Below are positions 34,108 through 44,185 of a stretch of DNA of 64,000 nucleotides, piece after piece. The position numbers and the translations under genes were made by a program. Numbering within the stretch: the first letter of the stretch is position 1; the number at the start of each line of letters is the position of its first letter. Below the pieces are notes generated by a model. That model was given only the letters and a program-made list of their open reading frames with translations, was not told the DNA's origin and made no database searches. The DNA comes from an uncultured Flavobacteriales bacterium (GTDB lineage: Bacteria; Bacteroidota; Bacteroidia; Flavobacteriales_D; Sanyastnellaceae): positions 49,666-113,665 of the forward strand of contig CALJFZ010000009.1 of NCBI GenBank assembly GCA_938074325.1, read 5' to 3'.

Positions 34108-35280
34108 ATGCCGTTTTACCACAAACTTGGTCAAGTGCCCGACAAACGGCACACCCAATTTCGAAAAGCCGACGGAAGCCTGCACCACGAGCAGCTCTTC
34201 GGAACGATTGGTTTTGTGGGAATGAGCTCGTTGCTGTACCACCTCCATCGACCCACCATGGTCAAGCGCGTGGGCGCGTCCAAAGACGTTCGCCCCAAGG
34301 CAGCCGTTGAGAATAACTTGCTCAGCCGCAAGTTGGAAGGCTTCCGCGTGAAGCCCTGCGCAGATTACTTGGAAAGCCGCGTTCCGATTCTGTTTAATGC
34401 AGACGTGACGATTCACTTGGCTGCACCGACCTCGAGCATGGACAATGAAGCGTTTGTCAAAAACGCAGATGCAGATGAAGTGGTGTTCGTCCACGAGGGA
34501 TCCGGGACCTTACACACCATGCTTGGCAACTTGCCGTTCAAACCCGGCGATTACATCGTCATCCCGCGCGGCATCATTCACCGGTTTGCTTTTGACGGCG
34601 AAAACAACCGCTTGTTCATCACCGAATCAGCCCATCCGGTTTATACGCCCAAACGCTACCGCAACCACTTTGGCCAATTGCTGGAACACAGCCCCTACTG
34701 TGAACGGGACATGCATCCACCGGCGAAACTCGAGACGTTTGATCAACTCGGCGAATTCACCATCCACATTCAAAAGCAAGGGGCTCGGCACGAATACGTA
34801 TATGCTTCTCACCCGTTCGACGTGGTGGGTTGGGACGGCTATCACTTCCCATACACGCTCTCCATTCACGACTTTGAACCAATCACTGGGCGCGTTCACC
34901 AGCCGCCACCGGTTCACCAAACCTTTGAGACGGATGCCTTCGTGATCTGCAGCTTTGTGCCGCGGTTGTACGACTACCATCCGCTTTCCATTCCTGCCCC
35001 GTACAACCACAGTAACATCGATTCCGACGAAGTGTTGTATTACGTAGAAGGCGACTTCATGAGCAGAACCGGCATCGACCGGGGCTACATTAGCTTGCAC
35101 CCGGCCGGCATCCCCCATGGACCGCACCCCGGCACGTACGAAGGCAGCATTGGCAAGGAAAAGACAGAAGAACTCGCCGTCATGGTCGATACCTTCCGTC
35201 CGCTGCAGGTGACTGAGGCGGCCCTCAACATTGAACACGACGATTACCACCAATCTTGGTTAGACCCCGGGATGAAATGA
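34108..35280 (+). CDS. hmgA: Homogentisate 1,2-dioxygenase
   Basis: 390 residues. Opens the ring of homogentisate to maleylacetoacetate in Tyr/Phe catabolism. The Fe(II) site is visible in the C-terminal half: PYNHSNIDSDEVLYYVEG supplies His and Glu and GIPHGPHPGTYEGS the second His. The N-terminal cupin half has DEVVFVHEGSGTL and YIVIPRGIIHRF. Shorter than the ~440-residue proteobacterial and human enzymes, as is usual in Bacteroidota. Its stop overlaps the start of hppD (ATGA), which fixes the pathway assignment. Confidence 0.94.
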   Translation: MPFYHKLGQVPDKRHTQFRKADGSLHHEQLFGTIGFVGMSSLLYHLHRPTMVKRVGASKDVRPKAAVENNLLSRKLEGFRVKPCADYLESRVPILFNADVTIHLAAPTSSMDNEAFVKNADADEVVFVHEGSGTLHTMLGNLPFKPGDYIVIPRGIIHRFAFDGENNRLFITESAHPVYTPKRYRNHFGQLLEHSPYCERDMHPPAKLETFDQLGEFTIHIQKQGARHEYVYASHPFDVVGWDGYHFPYTLSIHDFEPITGRVHQPPPVHQTFETDAFVICSFVPRLYDYHPLSIPAPYNHSNIDSDEVLYYVEGDFMSRTGIDRGYISLHPAGIPHGPHPGTYEGSIGKEKTEELAVMVDTFRPLQVTEAALNIEHDDYHQSWLDPGMK

Positions 35281-36422
35281 ACCCCATGAACCACAAACCT
35301 TCCCCCACCCTTGAGAAAGTAGTGCCGGAAGCAGAGGACTTTTTGCCCTTGCTCGGCACCGATCACATTGAGCTCTATTGCGGAAATGCGAAGCAGAGTG
35401 CGTATTACTACATGACGGCCTGGGGCTTCCAACCGGTGGCGTATTCCGGATTGGAAACCGGCAATAAATCGACCGTCTCCTACGTCCTGCGCCAGGACAA
35501 AATCACCTTGGTGCTGACTTCACCTTTGCAAGCAGGTGGGCCCATCAACGAGCACATCAACCGCCACGGCGATGGCGTGAAGGCTGTTGCACTGTGGGTA
35601 GACGATGCCGCCAAGAGCTACGCAGAAACGACCCAACGCGGTGCTGTCAGCGTGTTTGAGCCTGAAGTTCGAGAGGACGCCCACGGCCGTGTGGTGTTGA
35701 GCGCCATCGAGACCTACGGAGATACCATCCATGTTTTCGTAGAACGCAAGGACTACGGCGGCGTGTTCCTGCCTGGATACGAAGCCTGGAACCCCACCGT
35801 CCCGGTGGAATCTGTGGGACTCGAGTTTGTCGACCACATGGTGGGCAACGTCGGTTGGGGCGAGATGAATACGTGGGTGGATTTCTACGCCCGCGTCATG
35901 GGCTTTGCCCAATTGATTTCGTTTGATGACAAGGACATCAGCACCGAGTACACCGCCTTGATGTCCAAGGTGATGTCCAACGGCAATGGCCGTATCAAGT
36001 TCCCCATCAACGAACCTGCGGAAGGCCGGAAGAAATCCCAAATCGAGGAGTACATCGACTTCTACGAAGGTGCCGGTGTGCAACACATCGCGGTTGCGAC
36101 CTCCAACATCATCGAGACCGTGACCGAGTTGCAGCGCCGGGGCATTGAGTTCCTTCGCGTGCCGAGCACGTACTATGATACGGTATTGGACCGCGTGGGC
36201 GAAATCGACGAAGACCTCGAGCCATTGAAGCAGTTGGGCATCCTCATCGACCGCGACGAAGAGGGATACCTGTTGCAGATTTTCACCAAACCAGTGGTTG
36301 ATCGGCCCACCATGTTCTTCGAAATCATCCAACGAAAAGGCGCCAAATCCTTCGGAAAAGGCAACTTCAAAGCGTTGTTTGAAGCCATCGAACGCGAGCA
36401 GGAAACCCGCGGAACCCTCTGA
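35277..36422 (+). CDS. hppD: 4-hydroxyphenylpyruvate dioxygenase
   Basis: 381 residues. Converts 4-hydroxyphenylpyruvate to homogentisate, the substrate of the preceding gene. Two vicinal-oxygen-chelate halves: the first begins LLGTDHIELYCGNAKQSAYY; the catalytic half has the three iron ligands in FVDHMVGNV (His), GVQHIAVAT (His) and MFFEIIQRKG (Glu). GYLLQIFTKPVVDRPTMFFE is the family signature. I choose ATG 35277, which overlaps the hmgA stop; ATG 35286 is the alternative. The fumarylacetoacetase and aminotransferase steps are not in the window. Confidence 0.95.
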   Translation: MNPMNHKPSPTLEKVVPEAEDFLPLLGTDHIELYCGNAKQSAYYYMTAWGFQPVAYSGLETGNKSTVSYVLRQDKITLVLTSPLQAGGPINEHINRHGDGVKAVALWVDDAAKSYAETTQRGAVSVFEPEVREDAHGRVVLSAIETYGDTIHVFVERKDYGGVFLPGYEAWNPTVPVESVGLEFVDHMVGNVGWGEMNTWVDFYARVMGFAQLISFDDKDISTEYTALMSKVMSNGNGRIKFPINEPAEGRKKSQIEEYIDFYEGAGVQHIAVATSNIIETVTELQRRGIEFLRVPSTYYDTVLDRVGEIDEDLEPLKQLGILIDRDEEGYLLQIFTKPVVDRPTMFFEIIQRKGAKSFGKGNFKALFEAIEREQETRGTL

Positions 36423-36431
36423 CCTCCGTCC

Positions 36432-37997
36432 ATGGCCAAATCCACGCTGCTGAAGGTCGAGGGCTTGGAGGTCTCCTTCGGGAACCCATCCTCGAGCGTC
36501 GTGCACGGCGTGAGTTTTGAATTGAAGTCCGGTGAAATCCTCGCCCTTGTTGGCGAGAGTGGATCCGGAAAAAGCATCACATGTTCTGCCCTGGCAGGGC
36601 TCCTCCCTCCGGGCGGGCACATTACCTCTGGGCGGTGCGAGCATGTGCCTTCAGGAGAACTTTGGGCCCGGGCAGATAGCGATTTCCGTGCGCCATTGGG
36701 CCGGGGGCTCAGCCTTGTTTTTCAAGATCCGATGTCGTCACTCAACCCTTCCATGCGGGTGGGTTGGCAGGTGGCAGAATCCATCATCGTGCACCAAGGT
36801 GCGTCGAAATCTGATGCACGCGTGGCGGCGACTCGGCTCCTCGATGAAGTCGAAATCCCTGCGCCGGCGGAAGCCTTTGACAAATACCCCCATGAATTGA
36901 GCGGGGGACAGAAGCAACGCATCATGATTGCTTTGGCCCTCGCGGCCAAACCCGAAGTCCTCATCGCCGACGAACCGACCACCGCCCTGGATGCAACCGT
37001 CCAAAAATCCATCCTTGCACTCCTAGCGAAACTGCAAAAGGAACGCGGCATGGGCGTCCTGTTCATCACGCATGACCTCGACGTGGTGGGCGCCATCGCC
37101 GACCGGGTCCTGGTGATGAAAAAAGGAACCATTGTCGAGGCTGGAGAAGTGGCTGCCGTGTTGGAAAACCCGCAACATCCATATACCCAAGCCTTGCTCA
37201 ATGCCCGTAACCTCGCTCGATTTGAAGACGCGGGATTTTCTCCGGATGTGCTCATCGACGCTCGCGAGGTAACCAAAACTTTTGGGGATTTCACCGCCAT
37301 CGACGGCGTATCGTTATCCATTTGCAAAGGGGAACGAATCGGGTTGATCGGGGAGAGCGGAAGCGGCAAATCAACGCTGGGCCGCATGCTCATCGGAATG
37401 CTGGCGCCAACAAGCGGAGCCATTGCATTTGACGGCATCCCGGTAGACCCGAACCATCGAGCTTCCATGGACGCATTGCGCAAACGAGCGCAACTGGTGT
37501 TCCAAGACCCCTATTCCGCCTTGAACCCGAAACTCACGGTGGGCAGTGCCTTGCGCGAAGTCCTGCAGCACAATGGGGCGTCCCATTCGGACGCAGCCTC
37601 GGGGGCTGTGCGCTTGCTGGAGGAGGTGGGATTGCAGGCGTCCGATGCCGAAAAGTACCCCGGAGAATTCAGCGGTGGCCAGCGCCAACGCATTGTGATT
37701 GCCCGGGCCCTTGCGGTTGAACCCGAGTTTTTGGTGCTGGACGAGAGCGTTGCAGCATTGGATGTCCAAATCCAACGGGACATCCTGAATTTGTTAGCCG
37801 ATGTCGGGCAAAAACGCGCGTTGACCTACTTGTTCATCAGCCACGACCTCGACGTGGTTGCCTCCTTCTGCAATCGGTTGATCATCCTGCAAAACGGACG
37901 TGTGGTGGAAAGGGGTGAAACGGCGCAAATACTGCAGCATCCCTCGGAGGCATATACGGCTGAACTGCTGGCCTCACGTCCCAAGAACCTGCGGTGA
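36432..37997 (+). CDS. Tandem ABC ATPase, peptide/nickel (OppDF) type
   Basis: 521 residues with two complete ABC domains in one chain: 1 to about 265 and about 272 to 521. Walker A GESGSGKS occurs in both; signatures are LSGGQKQR and FSGGQRQR; Walker B reads LIADEPTTALD and LVLDESVAALD; the Q-loop QDPMSSLNP / QDPYSALNP wording is that of the Opp/Dpp family. The linker has the HPYTQALL motif of oligopeptide transporters. It would energise import of a peptide-like substrate, but no permease or binding-protein gene is adjacent. It follows hppD after nine bases. Confidence 0.92.
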   Translation: MAKSTLLKVEGLEVSFGNPSSSVVHGVSFELKSGEILALVGESGSGKSITCSALAGLLPPGGHITSGRCEHVPSGELWARADSDFRAPLGRGLSLVFQDPMSSLNPSMRVGWQVAESIIVHQGASKSDARVAATRLLDEVEIPAPAEAFDKYPHELSGGQKQRIMIALALAAKPEVLIADEPTTALDATVQKSILALLAKLQKERGMGVLFITHDLDVVGAIADRVLVMKKGTIVEAGEVAAVLENPQHPYTQALLNARNLARFEDAGFSPDVLIDAREVTKTFGDFTAIDGVSLSICKGERIGLIGESGSGKSTLGRMLIGMLAPTSGAIAFDGIPVDPNHRASMDALRKRAQLVFQDPYSALNPKLTVGSALREVLQHNGASHSDAASGAVRLLEEVGLQASDAEKYPGEFSGGQRQRIVIARALAVEPEFLVLDESVAALDVQIQRDILNLLADVGQKRALTYLFISHDLDVVASFCNRLIILQNGRVVERGETAQILQHPSEAYTAELLASRPKNLR

Positions 37998-38072
37998 ACA
38001 ACCCGCGGTAACCGTCCTCATTCCTGCCGGGTCCTTTTGTAATTTGGTGCTTTCAATCCCTGCGATTCCTCC

Positions 38073-38855
38073 ATGTCCCAATCCCTGATTCACTCCACCT
38101 TGAACGAAGGCGTGCTGACCTTGACCATTTCACGGCCGGAAGCATTGAACGCCTTGAATGCCGAGGTCATTTCTCAACTTTCCGACGCCATTGAATCTGC
38201 CCAATCGGCTCCCGACGTTCGGATCATCGTCTTGACCGGAAGCGGAGAAAAAGCGTTTGTCGCTGGAGCGGACATCAAGGAATTTGCCGACTTCAATGCC
38301 AAACAAGGCAAGGAACTCGCCCAACGCGGACAAGACCAATTGTTCAACCGCGTTGAACGCAGCACCAAACCAGTCATCGCAGCGGTCAATGGTTTTGCAC
38401 TGGGCGGAGGATTGGAACTGGCCATGGCGTGCCACGTGCGCATCGCTTCCGACAACGCCCGCATGGGGCTCCCCGAAGTTTCGCTCGGGGTCATCCCGGG
38501 ATACGGGGGCACGCAGCGCTTGCCGCAGCTGGTCGGAAAAGGAAAAGCGATGGAAATGATTTTGACCGGTGGCATGATCAATGCCGAAGACGGGCTCGCC
38601 TGTGGGCTGGTCAATGCCGTGGTTCCAACAGAGGAACTGCTCGCCACAGCCGATGCCATGGCGAGGAAGATGATGAAGAATTCGCCGCGCGCGCTGCAGA
38701 CAGCCATCCAGGCCGTATTGGCCGGATACGAGGAAGGAATCAATGGTTTCGATGCAGAGATTTCGTGCTTCGGCGCCAGTTTTGAAACCGAAGACTTCAA
38801 GGAAGGGACCAGCGCCTTCATCGAAAAGCGCAAACCTCAATTTTCCGGAAAATGA
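38073..38855 (+). CDS. Enoyl-CoA hydratase / crotonase
   Basis: 260 residues. Hydrates trans-2-enoyl-CoA. Both catalytic Glu residues are at family spacing: E115 in [11 protein letters not shown] and E135 in [19 protein letters not shown]. The oxyanion-hole segment [13 protein letters not shown] is normal. Likely a short-chain crotonase or 3-hydroxybutyryl-CoA dehydratase; the exact chain length is not deducible. The dut start overlaps its stop (ATGA). Confidence 0.93.
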   Translation: MSQSLIHSTLNEGVLTLTISRPEALNALNAEVISQLSDAIESAQSAPDVRIIVLTGSGEKAFVAGADIKEFADFNAKQGKELAQRGQDQLFNRVERSTKPVIAAVNGFALGGGLELAMACHVRIASDNARMGLPEVSLGVIPGYGGTQRLPQLVGKGKAMEMILTGGMINAEDGLACGLVNAVVPTEELLATADAMARKMMKNSPRALQTAIQAVLAGYEEGINGFDAEISCFGASFETEDFKEGTSAFIEKRKPQFSGK

Positions 38856-39298
38856 GCAGCGAATCGCAGGTCTTCGTCCGGAATCGAAGCGGCCATCCGC
38901 TCCCGGAGTACGCCACCCCGGCAAGTGCAGGGATGGATGTTCGAGCCAAACTCGAAACGCCCGTGGTACTCCAACCCGGCATGCATCAGCTCATCCCCAC
39001 CGGACTCTATGCAGCCCTCCCCGTGGGAACCGAATTGCAAGTCCGTCCCCGTTCCGGGCTCGCCTTCAAGCACGGGGTGACCGTGCTCAACGCTCCCGGA
39101 ACCATTGACGCAGACTACCGAGGCGAAATTGGCGTTCTGCTCATCAACCACGGGGCGCAGCCCTTCACCGTCGAAAACGGCGAACGCATTGCCCAGTTGG
39201 TTCTGGCCAAATACGAACGCATCGTTTGGTCTGAGACCGAAAACTTGCCAGACAGCCAGCGGGGAACCGGAGGATTTGGCAGCACAGGAACCCATTAA
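38852..39298 (+). CDS. dut: dUTP diphosphatase
   Basis: 148 residues, trimeric dUTPase size. Hydrolyses dUTP to dUMP and pyrophosphate. The five motifs are in order: [51 protein letters not shown], and the C-terminal arm [10 protein letters not shown]. Coupled to the crotonase gene by ATGA overlap and followed by the nucleotidyltransferase gene after 11 bases, as in other Bacteroidota. Confidence 0.96.
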   Translation: MSSESQVFVRNRSGHPLPEYATPASAGMDVRAKLETPVVLQPGMHQLIPTGLYAALPVGTELQVRPRSGLAFKHGVTVLNAPGTIDADYRGEIGVLLINHGAQPFTVENGERIAQLVLAKYERIVWSETENLPDSQRGTGGFGSTGTH

Positions 39299-39309
39299 GC
39301 CACTCACCC

Positions 39310-40311
39310 ATGAACATCATCATTCCCATGGCCGGAAGAGGCAGTCGCCTTCGCCCCCACACCCTCACCGTGCCCAAGCCTTTGGTACCGGTCGGCGGAA
39401 AGCCCATCGTGGAACGACTGGCGGAAGACATTGTCGCCATGAGCGCGGAACCGGTGAAGGAAATCGCCTTTGTGATCGGTGATTTCGGTGCAGAAGTGGA
39501 GGCGCAACTGCTGGCCATCGCCGAGCGACTCGGTGCCAAAGGGCACATCTGCCACCAGGACGAACCGCTCGGCACCGCCCATGCCATCTTGTGCGGATCG
39601 CAATGCTTGAACGGTCCGGTGGTCGTGGCGTTTGCGGACACCCTCTTCCGTGCGGACTTCACCATCGATCCGGAAGCGGACGGAGTTTTGTTCGTGAAGC
39701 AGGTGGAGAACCCCAGCGCATTTGGGGTCGTCGTTACCGACGAAGCAGGGGCCATCACCGACTATGTGGAGAAACCATCCGAGTTCATCTCGGACCTCGC
39801 CATGATCGGCATTTATGCATTCAAAGACGGCGAGCGCCTGCGTTCAGAACTCCAACGCCTCATCGACGAAAACGTCATCAAGGGCGGAGAGTACCAACTG
39901 CCCGATGCCCTGCGCAACATGACCCAAGCCGGTCTCCGGTTTGAGCCGGGCGCGGTCACGGATTGGATGGACTGCGGAAACAAAGTCGCCACGGTCGAAA
40001 CCAATCATCGCATCCTAGAACTCACCGCAGATGAACTCTCCATCCCTGGCAGTGCCGTCATCGAAAACAGCGTGATACTGCCACCGTGCCACATCGGCGA
40101 GGGTGCACGCATTGTCAATTCTGTGGTCGGACCGTACGTGAGCATCGGCAACGAGACCACGGTGGAGGATGCGCGCATCAGCAACTCGCTCATCCAATCG
40201 CACAGCACCATCCGCAACAAGGTGGTGACCCGTGCGATGATCGGAAACCACGCGCAGGTCGATGGCATCCCGTGCGATGTCAGTTTGGGCGATTACAACG
40301 AAATCCACTGA
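39310..40311 (+). CDS. Sugar nucleotidyltransferase with left-handed beta-helix tail
   Basis: 333 residues. The N-terminal nucleotidyltransferase domain (about 1-230) has GRGSRLRPHTLTVPKPLVPV, EPLGTAHAIL, VVVAFADTLF and VTDWMDCGNK, as in GalU/RmlA-type enzymes that join a sugar-1-phosphate to an NTP. The C-terminal 80 residues show hexapeptide-type repeats (SVILPPCHIGEGARIVNSVV, PYVSIGNETTVEDARISNS). Substrate not deducible. It heads a conserved Bacteroidota group with the TPR, DUF4292 and EnvC-like genes. Confidence 0.9.
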   Translation: MNIIIPMAGRGSRLRPHTLTVPKPLVPVGGKPIVERLAEDIVAMSAEPVKEIAFVIGDFGAEVEAQLLAIAERLGAKGHICHQDEPLGTAHAILCGSQCLNGPVVVAFADTLFRADFTIDPEADGVLFVKQVENPSAFGVVVTDEAGAITDYVEKPSEFISDLAMIGIYAFKDGERLRSELQRLIDENVIKGGEYQLPDALRNMTQAGLRFEPGAVTDWMDCGNKVATVETNHRILELTADELSIPGSAVIENSVILPPCHIGEGARIVNSVVGPYVSIGNETTVEDARISNSLIQSHSTIRNKVVTRAMIGNHAQVDGIPCDVSLGDYNEIH

Positions 40312-40314
40312 GCC

Positions 40315-42027
40315 GTGCGTTGGGCATTGTACATTGGAAACAGCCTGTTGGCCTTGAGCGTTGTCGCTGCCTTCGTCGGCTGCAAGAGCACGGCCGACCT
40401 CGGGGCACTTCCTGTGTACGATGAAGGATTCCAACGCACCTATTTTGAGGGGCAAAACCACCTCGCCAAAGGAGATTTGGACCAGGCTTACACCTCGTTT
40501 TTGGCGTGTTTGGAAAAGCAGCCCGAGGAGCATGCCCTGCGCTTTGACCTGGCCAAAATCGACCTCCAACGCGAACAATTCGAGGCTGCGATTGCCCATT
40601 TGAACGTTGTGATTGAAAGCGATGCATCGCACCGTTGGGCCCGGGAGTACCGAGCGGAGGCTGCGATGGCATTGGGGCAAACCGATTTGGCAGTGGAGGA
40701 CCTTTCGTGGATTCTGGAGCGCCGACCGGGTGACCTGGATTGGACCTACGACTGGACCCTTAAGTTGGCGGACGCCGGAGCTCCCGAAGCCGCCCTGAAA
40801 CTCTGTGATGCCTACGAGACGCAGACCCCCGGAGATCCGGACATCCGGCTCCAACGGTTCTATTTCTTGGAGTTGCTCAGCGACTACGAAGCGATCTACC
40901 ACGGATTGGAACAAGCCGTGATTGATTTTCCTGACATCCCAGAATTCAAACTGCAATGGGCACAGATGCTCCGGGCTACCGGTCAAGACGGTGAAGCCTT
41001 GGAAGCGTTGCTTGACATCGTACAAGACGATCCATCGAACGGCGTGGCGCAGCTGGATCTGGCGCATCTGTACACGGCCCTCAACGAAATCGAAAAGGCA
41101 CAGGATGCTTTGCTAATTGCCTTCTCGTCGCCGGATGTATTTGCCGAGGAGAAACAAGAAATCCTGATCCAATATCTGCAAATCGCTGTCGTCGACCCCA
41201 CCCTGAACGGTGTGATCGGGCGATTGATCGAAGCCGCATTGGACCAGCATCCGCGTTCCGCAGAGCTGCGCATGTTGGCCGCGGATTTCGAACAAGGCCA
41301 AGGCCGTCCAGAATCAGCCCGCACCCACGCATTGGTCGCCGTGGAAACCAATCCTTCAGACCCTTTTGCTTGGACCAACCTCATCGCTTTGGACGCCGAC
41401 CTTGATCAGGCGGAAGAGATGCTCAACCACGCATTGAAGGCATCGGATTTGTTCCCATTGGATGCCAACTTTGCCTACTACGCGGCCGTGGCTGCGCTCG
41501 AGTTGGAAGACTTCGACCAGGTCATCGCTTCCCTGGAACATGGAATCGGCGTGGTGCTCGATGCACCTGAAATGGAAGGCATGATGTACGGGATGCTCGG
41601 CGATGCATTGCACGAAGAAGAACGCCCGGCCGAGGCCTATGCAGCCTACGAAAAGAGCCTGAATCGAATTCGGGATAATCCAGCGGTGCTCAACAATTAC
41701 AGCTACTACCTCGCCGAGGCAGGTGAGCAGCTGGACCGCGCATTGGAACTGAGTTCCCGCTTGATGGAATTGGCCCCCATGGAACCCAACTTCATGGACA
41801 CCCATGCCTGGGTGCTGTACAAGAACCAGCGCTACGCGGAGGCCCTCGACTTCATCACCCAAGCTTTGTTCCAATCCACCAACCAAGGCGCTACGTTTTG
41901 GGAACACGACGGCGACATCCGGCTGGCCATGGACGATGTGCAAGGCGCCGTCGCTTCCTGGGAACGGGCCATCGAGGCCGGCGGCGATGAACCTGCGTTG
42001 AACGAAAAAATCCGGAAGCACCAATGA
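40315..42027 (+). CDS. TPR lipoprotein
   Basis: 570 residues, GTG start. Signal peptide II with lipobox AFVGC, Cys near 23. From about 50 to the end there are repeated 34-residue TPR helices-turn-helices, e.g. AKGDLDQAYTSFLACLEKQP, ALGQTDLAVEDLSWILERRP, DALHEEERPAEAYAAYEKSL and VLYKNQRYAEALDFITQALF. A periplasmic or outer-membrane scaffold for protein complexes; no partner is proven, but the operon suggests a link with the DUF4292 and EnvC-like proteins. The start lies four bases after the preceding stop and no ATG alternative exists nearby. Confidence 0.88.
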   Translation: MRWALYIGNSLLALSVVAAFVGCKSTADLGALPVYDEGFQRTYFEGQNHLAKGDLDQAYTSFLACLEKQPEEHALRFDLAKIDLQREQFEAAIAHLNVVIESDASHRWAREYRAEAAMALGQTDLAVEDLSWILERRPGDLDWTYDWTLKLADAGAPEAALKLCDAYETQTPGDPDIRLQRFYFLELLSDYEAIYHGLEQAVIDFPDIPEFKLQWAQMLRATGQDGEALEALLDIVQDDPSNGVAQLDLAHLYTALNEIEKAQDALLIAFSSPDVFAEEKQEILIQYLQIAVVDPTLNGVIGRLIEAALDQHPRSAELRMLAADFEQGQGRPESARTHALVAVETNPSDPFAWTNLIALDADLDQAEEMLNHALKASDLFPLDANFAYYAAVAALELEDFDQVIASLEHGIGVVLDAPEMEGMMYGMLGDALHEEERPAEAYAAYEKSLNRIRDNPAVLNNYSYYLAEAGEQLDRALELSSRLMELAPMEPNFMDTHAWVLYKNQRYAEALDFITQALFQSTNQGATFWEHDGDIRLAMDDVQGAVASWERAIEAGGDEPALNEKIRKHQ

Positions 42028-42938
42028 GCCGCATCCAGCCCATTTTCGTTGCCGCATTGCTCGGCTCAGCGTTCCTCTTGGCCGGATGCTCGAACACCGC
42101 GCGCATTGCCCGAGGCAAGCCCCTGAAGAATTTGAACGTGGGGCAAATCCTGGAACGCTACGAAGAGCAGGCGGCGACGTGGGATTGGATTGGGATGCGA
42201 TTGGATGTCACCGTTGATGCCGACGGCCAACGCGAATCGTTCAAGGCCTCCGTACGCATGGCAAAAGACAGCGCCATCTGGATGAGCATTTCGCCTGCCT
42301 TGGGCGTGGAAGTCGCTCGTTTGTTGCTCGCCCCCGATTCGGTATTGTTTGTGAGCAAAATCCCGGGGAACAAATTCTACTATGCCGGCGATTACGACGC
42401 GTTGAGCGAATGGGCCGACACCCCGCTGGGATTCGAAGATGTCGAAGCCATCCTCGGTGGATACCCGATGGGGTTGGACCCGGAGCAAGACAAATTCAAC
42501 TCCAAAGTGGATGGACAATTGTACGCTCTGATCGGAAAGTACAAGCGCAAAGTCCGCCGCCTCGTGGGGGTCAACGACAACGCCCTCGAACCGGAGGATT
42601 CCCTCAACATTCAGCTGCCCACGCGCCGGTACGAGCGATTGCGCAGCCGAACTGAAGACGACGACCTCCTCATCAAACGGCATTGGTTTGACGGCGTAAC
42701 GTTCGATCCCGTACGCGACCAGTTCGACGACTTGTATTACCAACGCTCGGTCGTCCTCGAACGAGGCGATTTCGAAGCGTTTGATGGTGGTCGCTTCCCC
42801 AACGAATTCAAGGTGATGATCACCACCGTCGACGGCTCAGCTACCATGGAATGGGACGTTATCCGCAAACGGTTTGGTCGCGCCTATGACTTCCCATTTG
42901 AAATCCCAGAAGGCTATGAGCAACGCACTGGATTCTAG
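42024..42938 (+). CDS. DUF4292 lipoprotein
   Basis: 304 residues. Lipobox LLAGC, Cys22. The rest matches the DUF4292 pattern: an N-terminal segment with KASVRMAKDSAIWMSISPAL followed by GVEVARLLLAPDSVLF and NKFYYAGDYDALSEW, then a beta-rich C-terminal half. The opening strands resemble a LolB/LppX half-barrel, so lipid or lipoprotein binding at the outer membrane is a reasonable inference, not shown. The start overlaps the TPR gene stop (ATGA), and the EnvC-like gene starts 23 bases before its end. Confidence 0.85.
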   Translation: MSRIQPIFVAALLGSAFLLAGCSNTARIARGKPLKNLNVGQILERYEEQAATWDWIGMRLDVTVDADGQRESFKASVRMAKDSAIWMSISPALGVEVARLLLAPDSVLFVSKIPGNKFYYAGDYDALSEWADTPLGFEDVEAILGGYPMGLDPEQDKFNSKVDGQLYALIGKYKRKVRRLVGVNDNALEPEDSLNIQLPTRRYERLRSRTEDDDLLIKRHWFDGVTFDPVRDQFDDLYYQRSVVLERGDFEAFDGGRFPNEFKVMITTVDGSATMEWDVIRKRFGRAYDFPFEIPEGYEQRTGF

Positions 42939-44145
42939 CAGGAACCTGCTTCGATTCGCGCTGTGTTTTTGGGCCTGCTGGACCATTTCCTTGTCGGCTG
43001 CAGCCCAAAACAAGGCCGACCTGCAGAAGGAGCGGGATGCCATACAGGCGAAAATTGCCACGACGGAAAAGCTCCTGAATCAAACGGCATCGAACAAGCA
43101 AGATGCTTTGGTCGAATTGCGGTTGGTCAATGAGCGCATGAGCCTTCGGGAGCAACTCATCCGTCACCACCAATCCGAAATCCGGGCGATCGAGCGGTCC
43201 ATGACCAACGCCGACTCTGAAATCCGGGCACTCGAAGGCCACATTGTCGCCATGAAGGATGAATACGCGCGCATGATCCAAGCCGCGTACAAACATTCCC
43301 TCGGCCACAATCCGTGGATGTACGTGTTCGCGGCAGAGGACTTCACGCAAGCGGTCATTCGTTTCCAGATGCTCCAATCCTACTCCTCGCTGAGAAAGGA
43401 GCAGGTGGAGCAAATTGAGAACTCGCAATTGGCCTTGGCTGAAAACCGGCAATCACTCGCCGCCAAGCGCGCTGAATTGGAAGGTGTGTTGGCCGATGTG
43501 CGAAAAGAACGCAGCCGACTGGAAAGCGACCGCACCCAGCGACAGGCTTTGGTCGCCTCACTCAAGGGGGAGGAATCGCGGTTGCGTGCACAGGTGCAAA
43601 AAGCGGAAGCCGAGAAGAAGCGGCTCAACGATGCCATCCGCAAAATCATCGAGGCAGAATTGAAAGCCGAGCGTGAAAGCTCCGCTGGGGAATTCGCCCT
43701 CACACCCGAAGGAAAAATCGTTTCGGCCGCCTTCGAACGCAACCGATCGGCCCTGCCTTGGCCTGTGGTTCGTGGCGTGCTCACCGGCAAATTCGGACGG
43801 CAAAATCACCCCACCCTTCCCGGTATCACCATCGACAACAACGGCATCGACATCTCCACCGAAGCCGAAAGCTCCGTGCTCAGTGTGTTTTCCGGAACCG
43901 TCTCCAGCTCGTTTGAAATCCCCGGTGCCGGCTACACCGTCATCCTCTCGCACGGCGCATTCCGCACGGTATACAGCAACCTCGAAAGCGTCCAAGTCAC
44001 AAAGGGCGAACAAATCGAAGCCGGTGAAAAGATCGGCCGCGTACGCAGCTCGAATGGGCAGTCCATACTGCACTTTGAAGTTTGGCGCGTACAAGGAAAC
44101 AACCAAACTCCGCAAGATCCTTCGCAGTGGCTCGTCCGACATTGA
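42916..44145 (+). CDS. EnvC-like murein hydrolase activator (degenerate LytM)
   Basis: 409 residues. Signal peptide to about 31, then two long coiled-coil stretches (about 33-115 and 150-260, e.g. LQKERDAIQAKIATTEKLLN), then a C-terminal M23/LytM fold (about 290-405): GRQNHPTLPGITIDNNGIDI, SVLSVFSGTVSSSFEIPGAG, ILHFEVW. The M23 zinc ligands are incomplete: the HxGIDI His is Asn and the final HxH is HFE. The protein is therefore expected to activate an amidase rather than cut peptidoglycan itself, as E. coli EnvC does. Last gene of the envelope operon. Confidence 0.9.
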   Translation: MSNALDSSRNLLRFALCFWACWTISLSAAAQNKADLQKERDAIQAKIATTEKLLNQTASNKQDALVELRLVNERMSLREQLIRHHQSEIRAIERSMTNADSEIRALEGHIVAMKDEYARMIQAAYKHSLGHNPWMYVFAAEDFTQAVIRFQMLQSYSSLRKEQVEQIENSQLALAENRQSLAAKRAELEGVLADVRKERSRLESDRTQRQALVASLKGEESRLRAQVQKAEAEKKRLNDAIRKIIEAELKAERESSAGEFALTPEGKIVSAAFERNRSALPWPVVRGVLTGKFGRQNHPTLPGITIDNNGIDISTEAESSVLSVFSGTVSSSFEIPGAGYTVILSHGAFRTVYSNLESVQVTKGEQIEAGEKIGRVRSSNGQSILHFEVWRVQGNNQTPQDPSQWLVRH

Positions 44146-44185
44146 ATCCCTTATTCATGGGATAGGACTCCGCGTTGGAAACCCC

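Noticed and set aside
35520..36644. 374-codon minus-strand frame across hppD
   Set aside because: Shadow of hppD, His- and Asp-rich as expected from reversed codons, with no promoter or domain.
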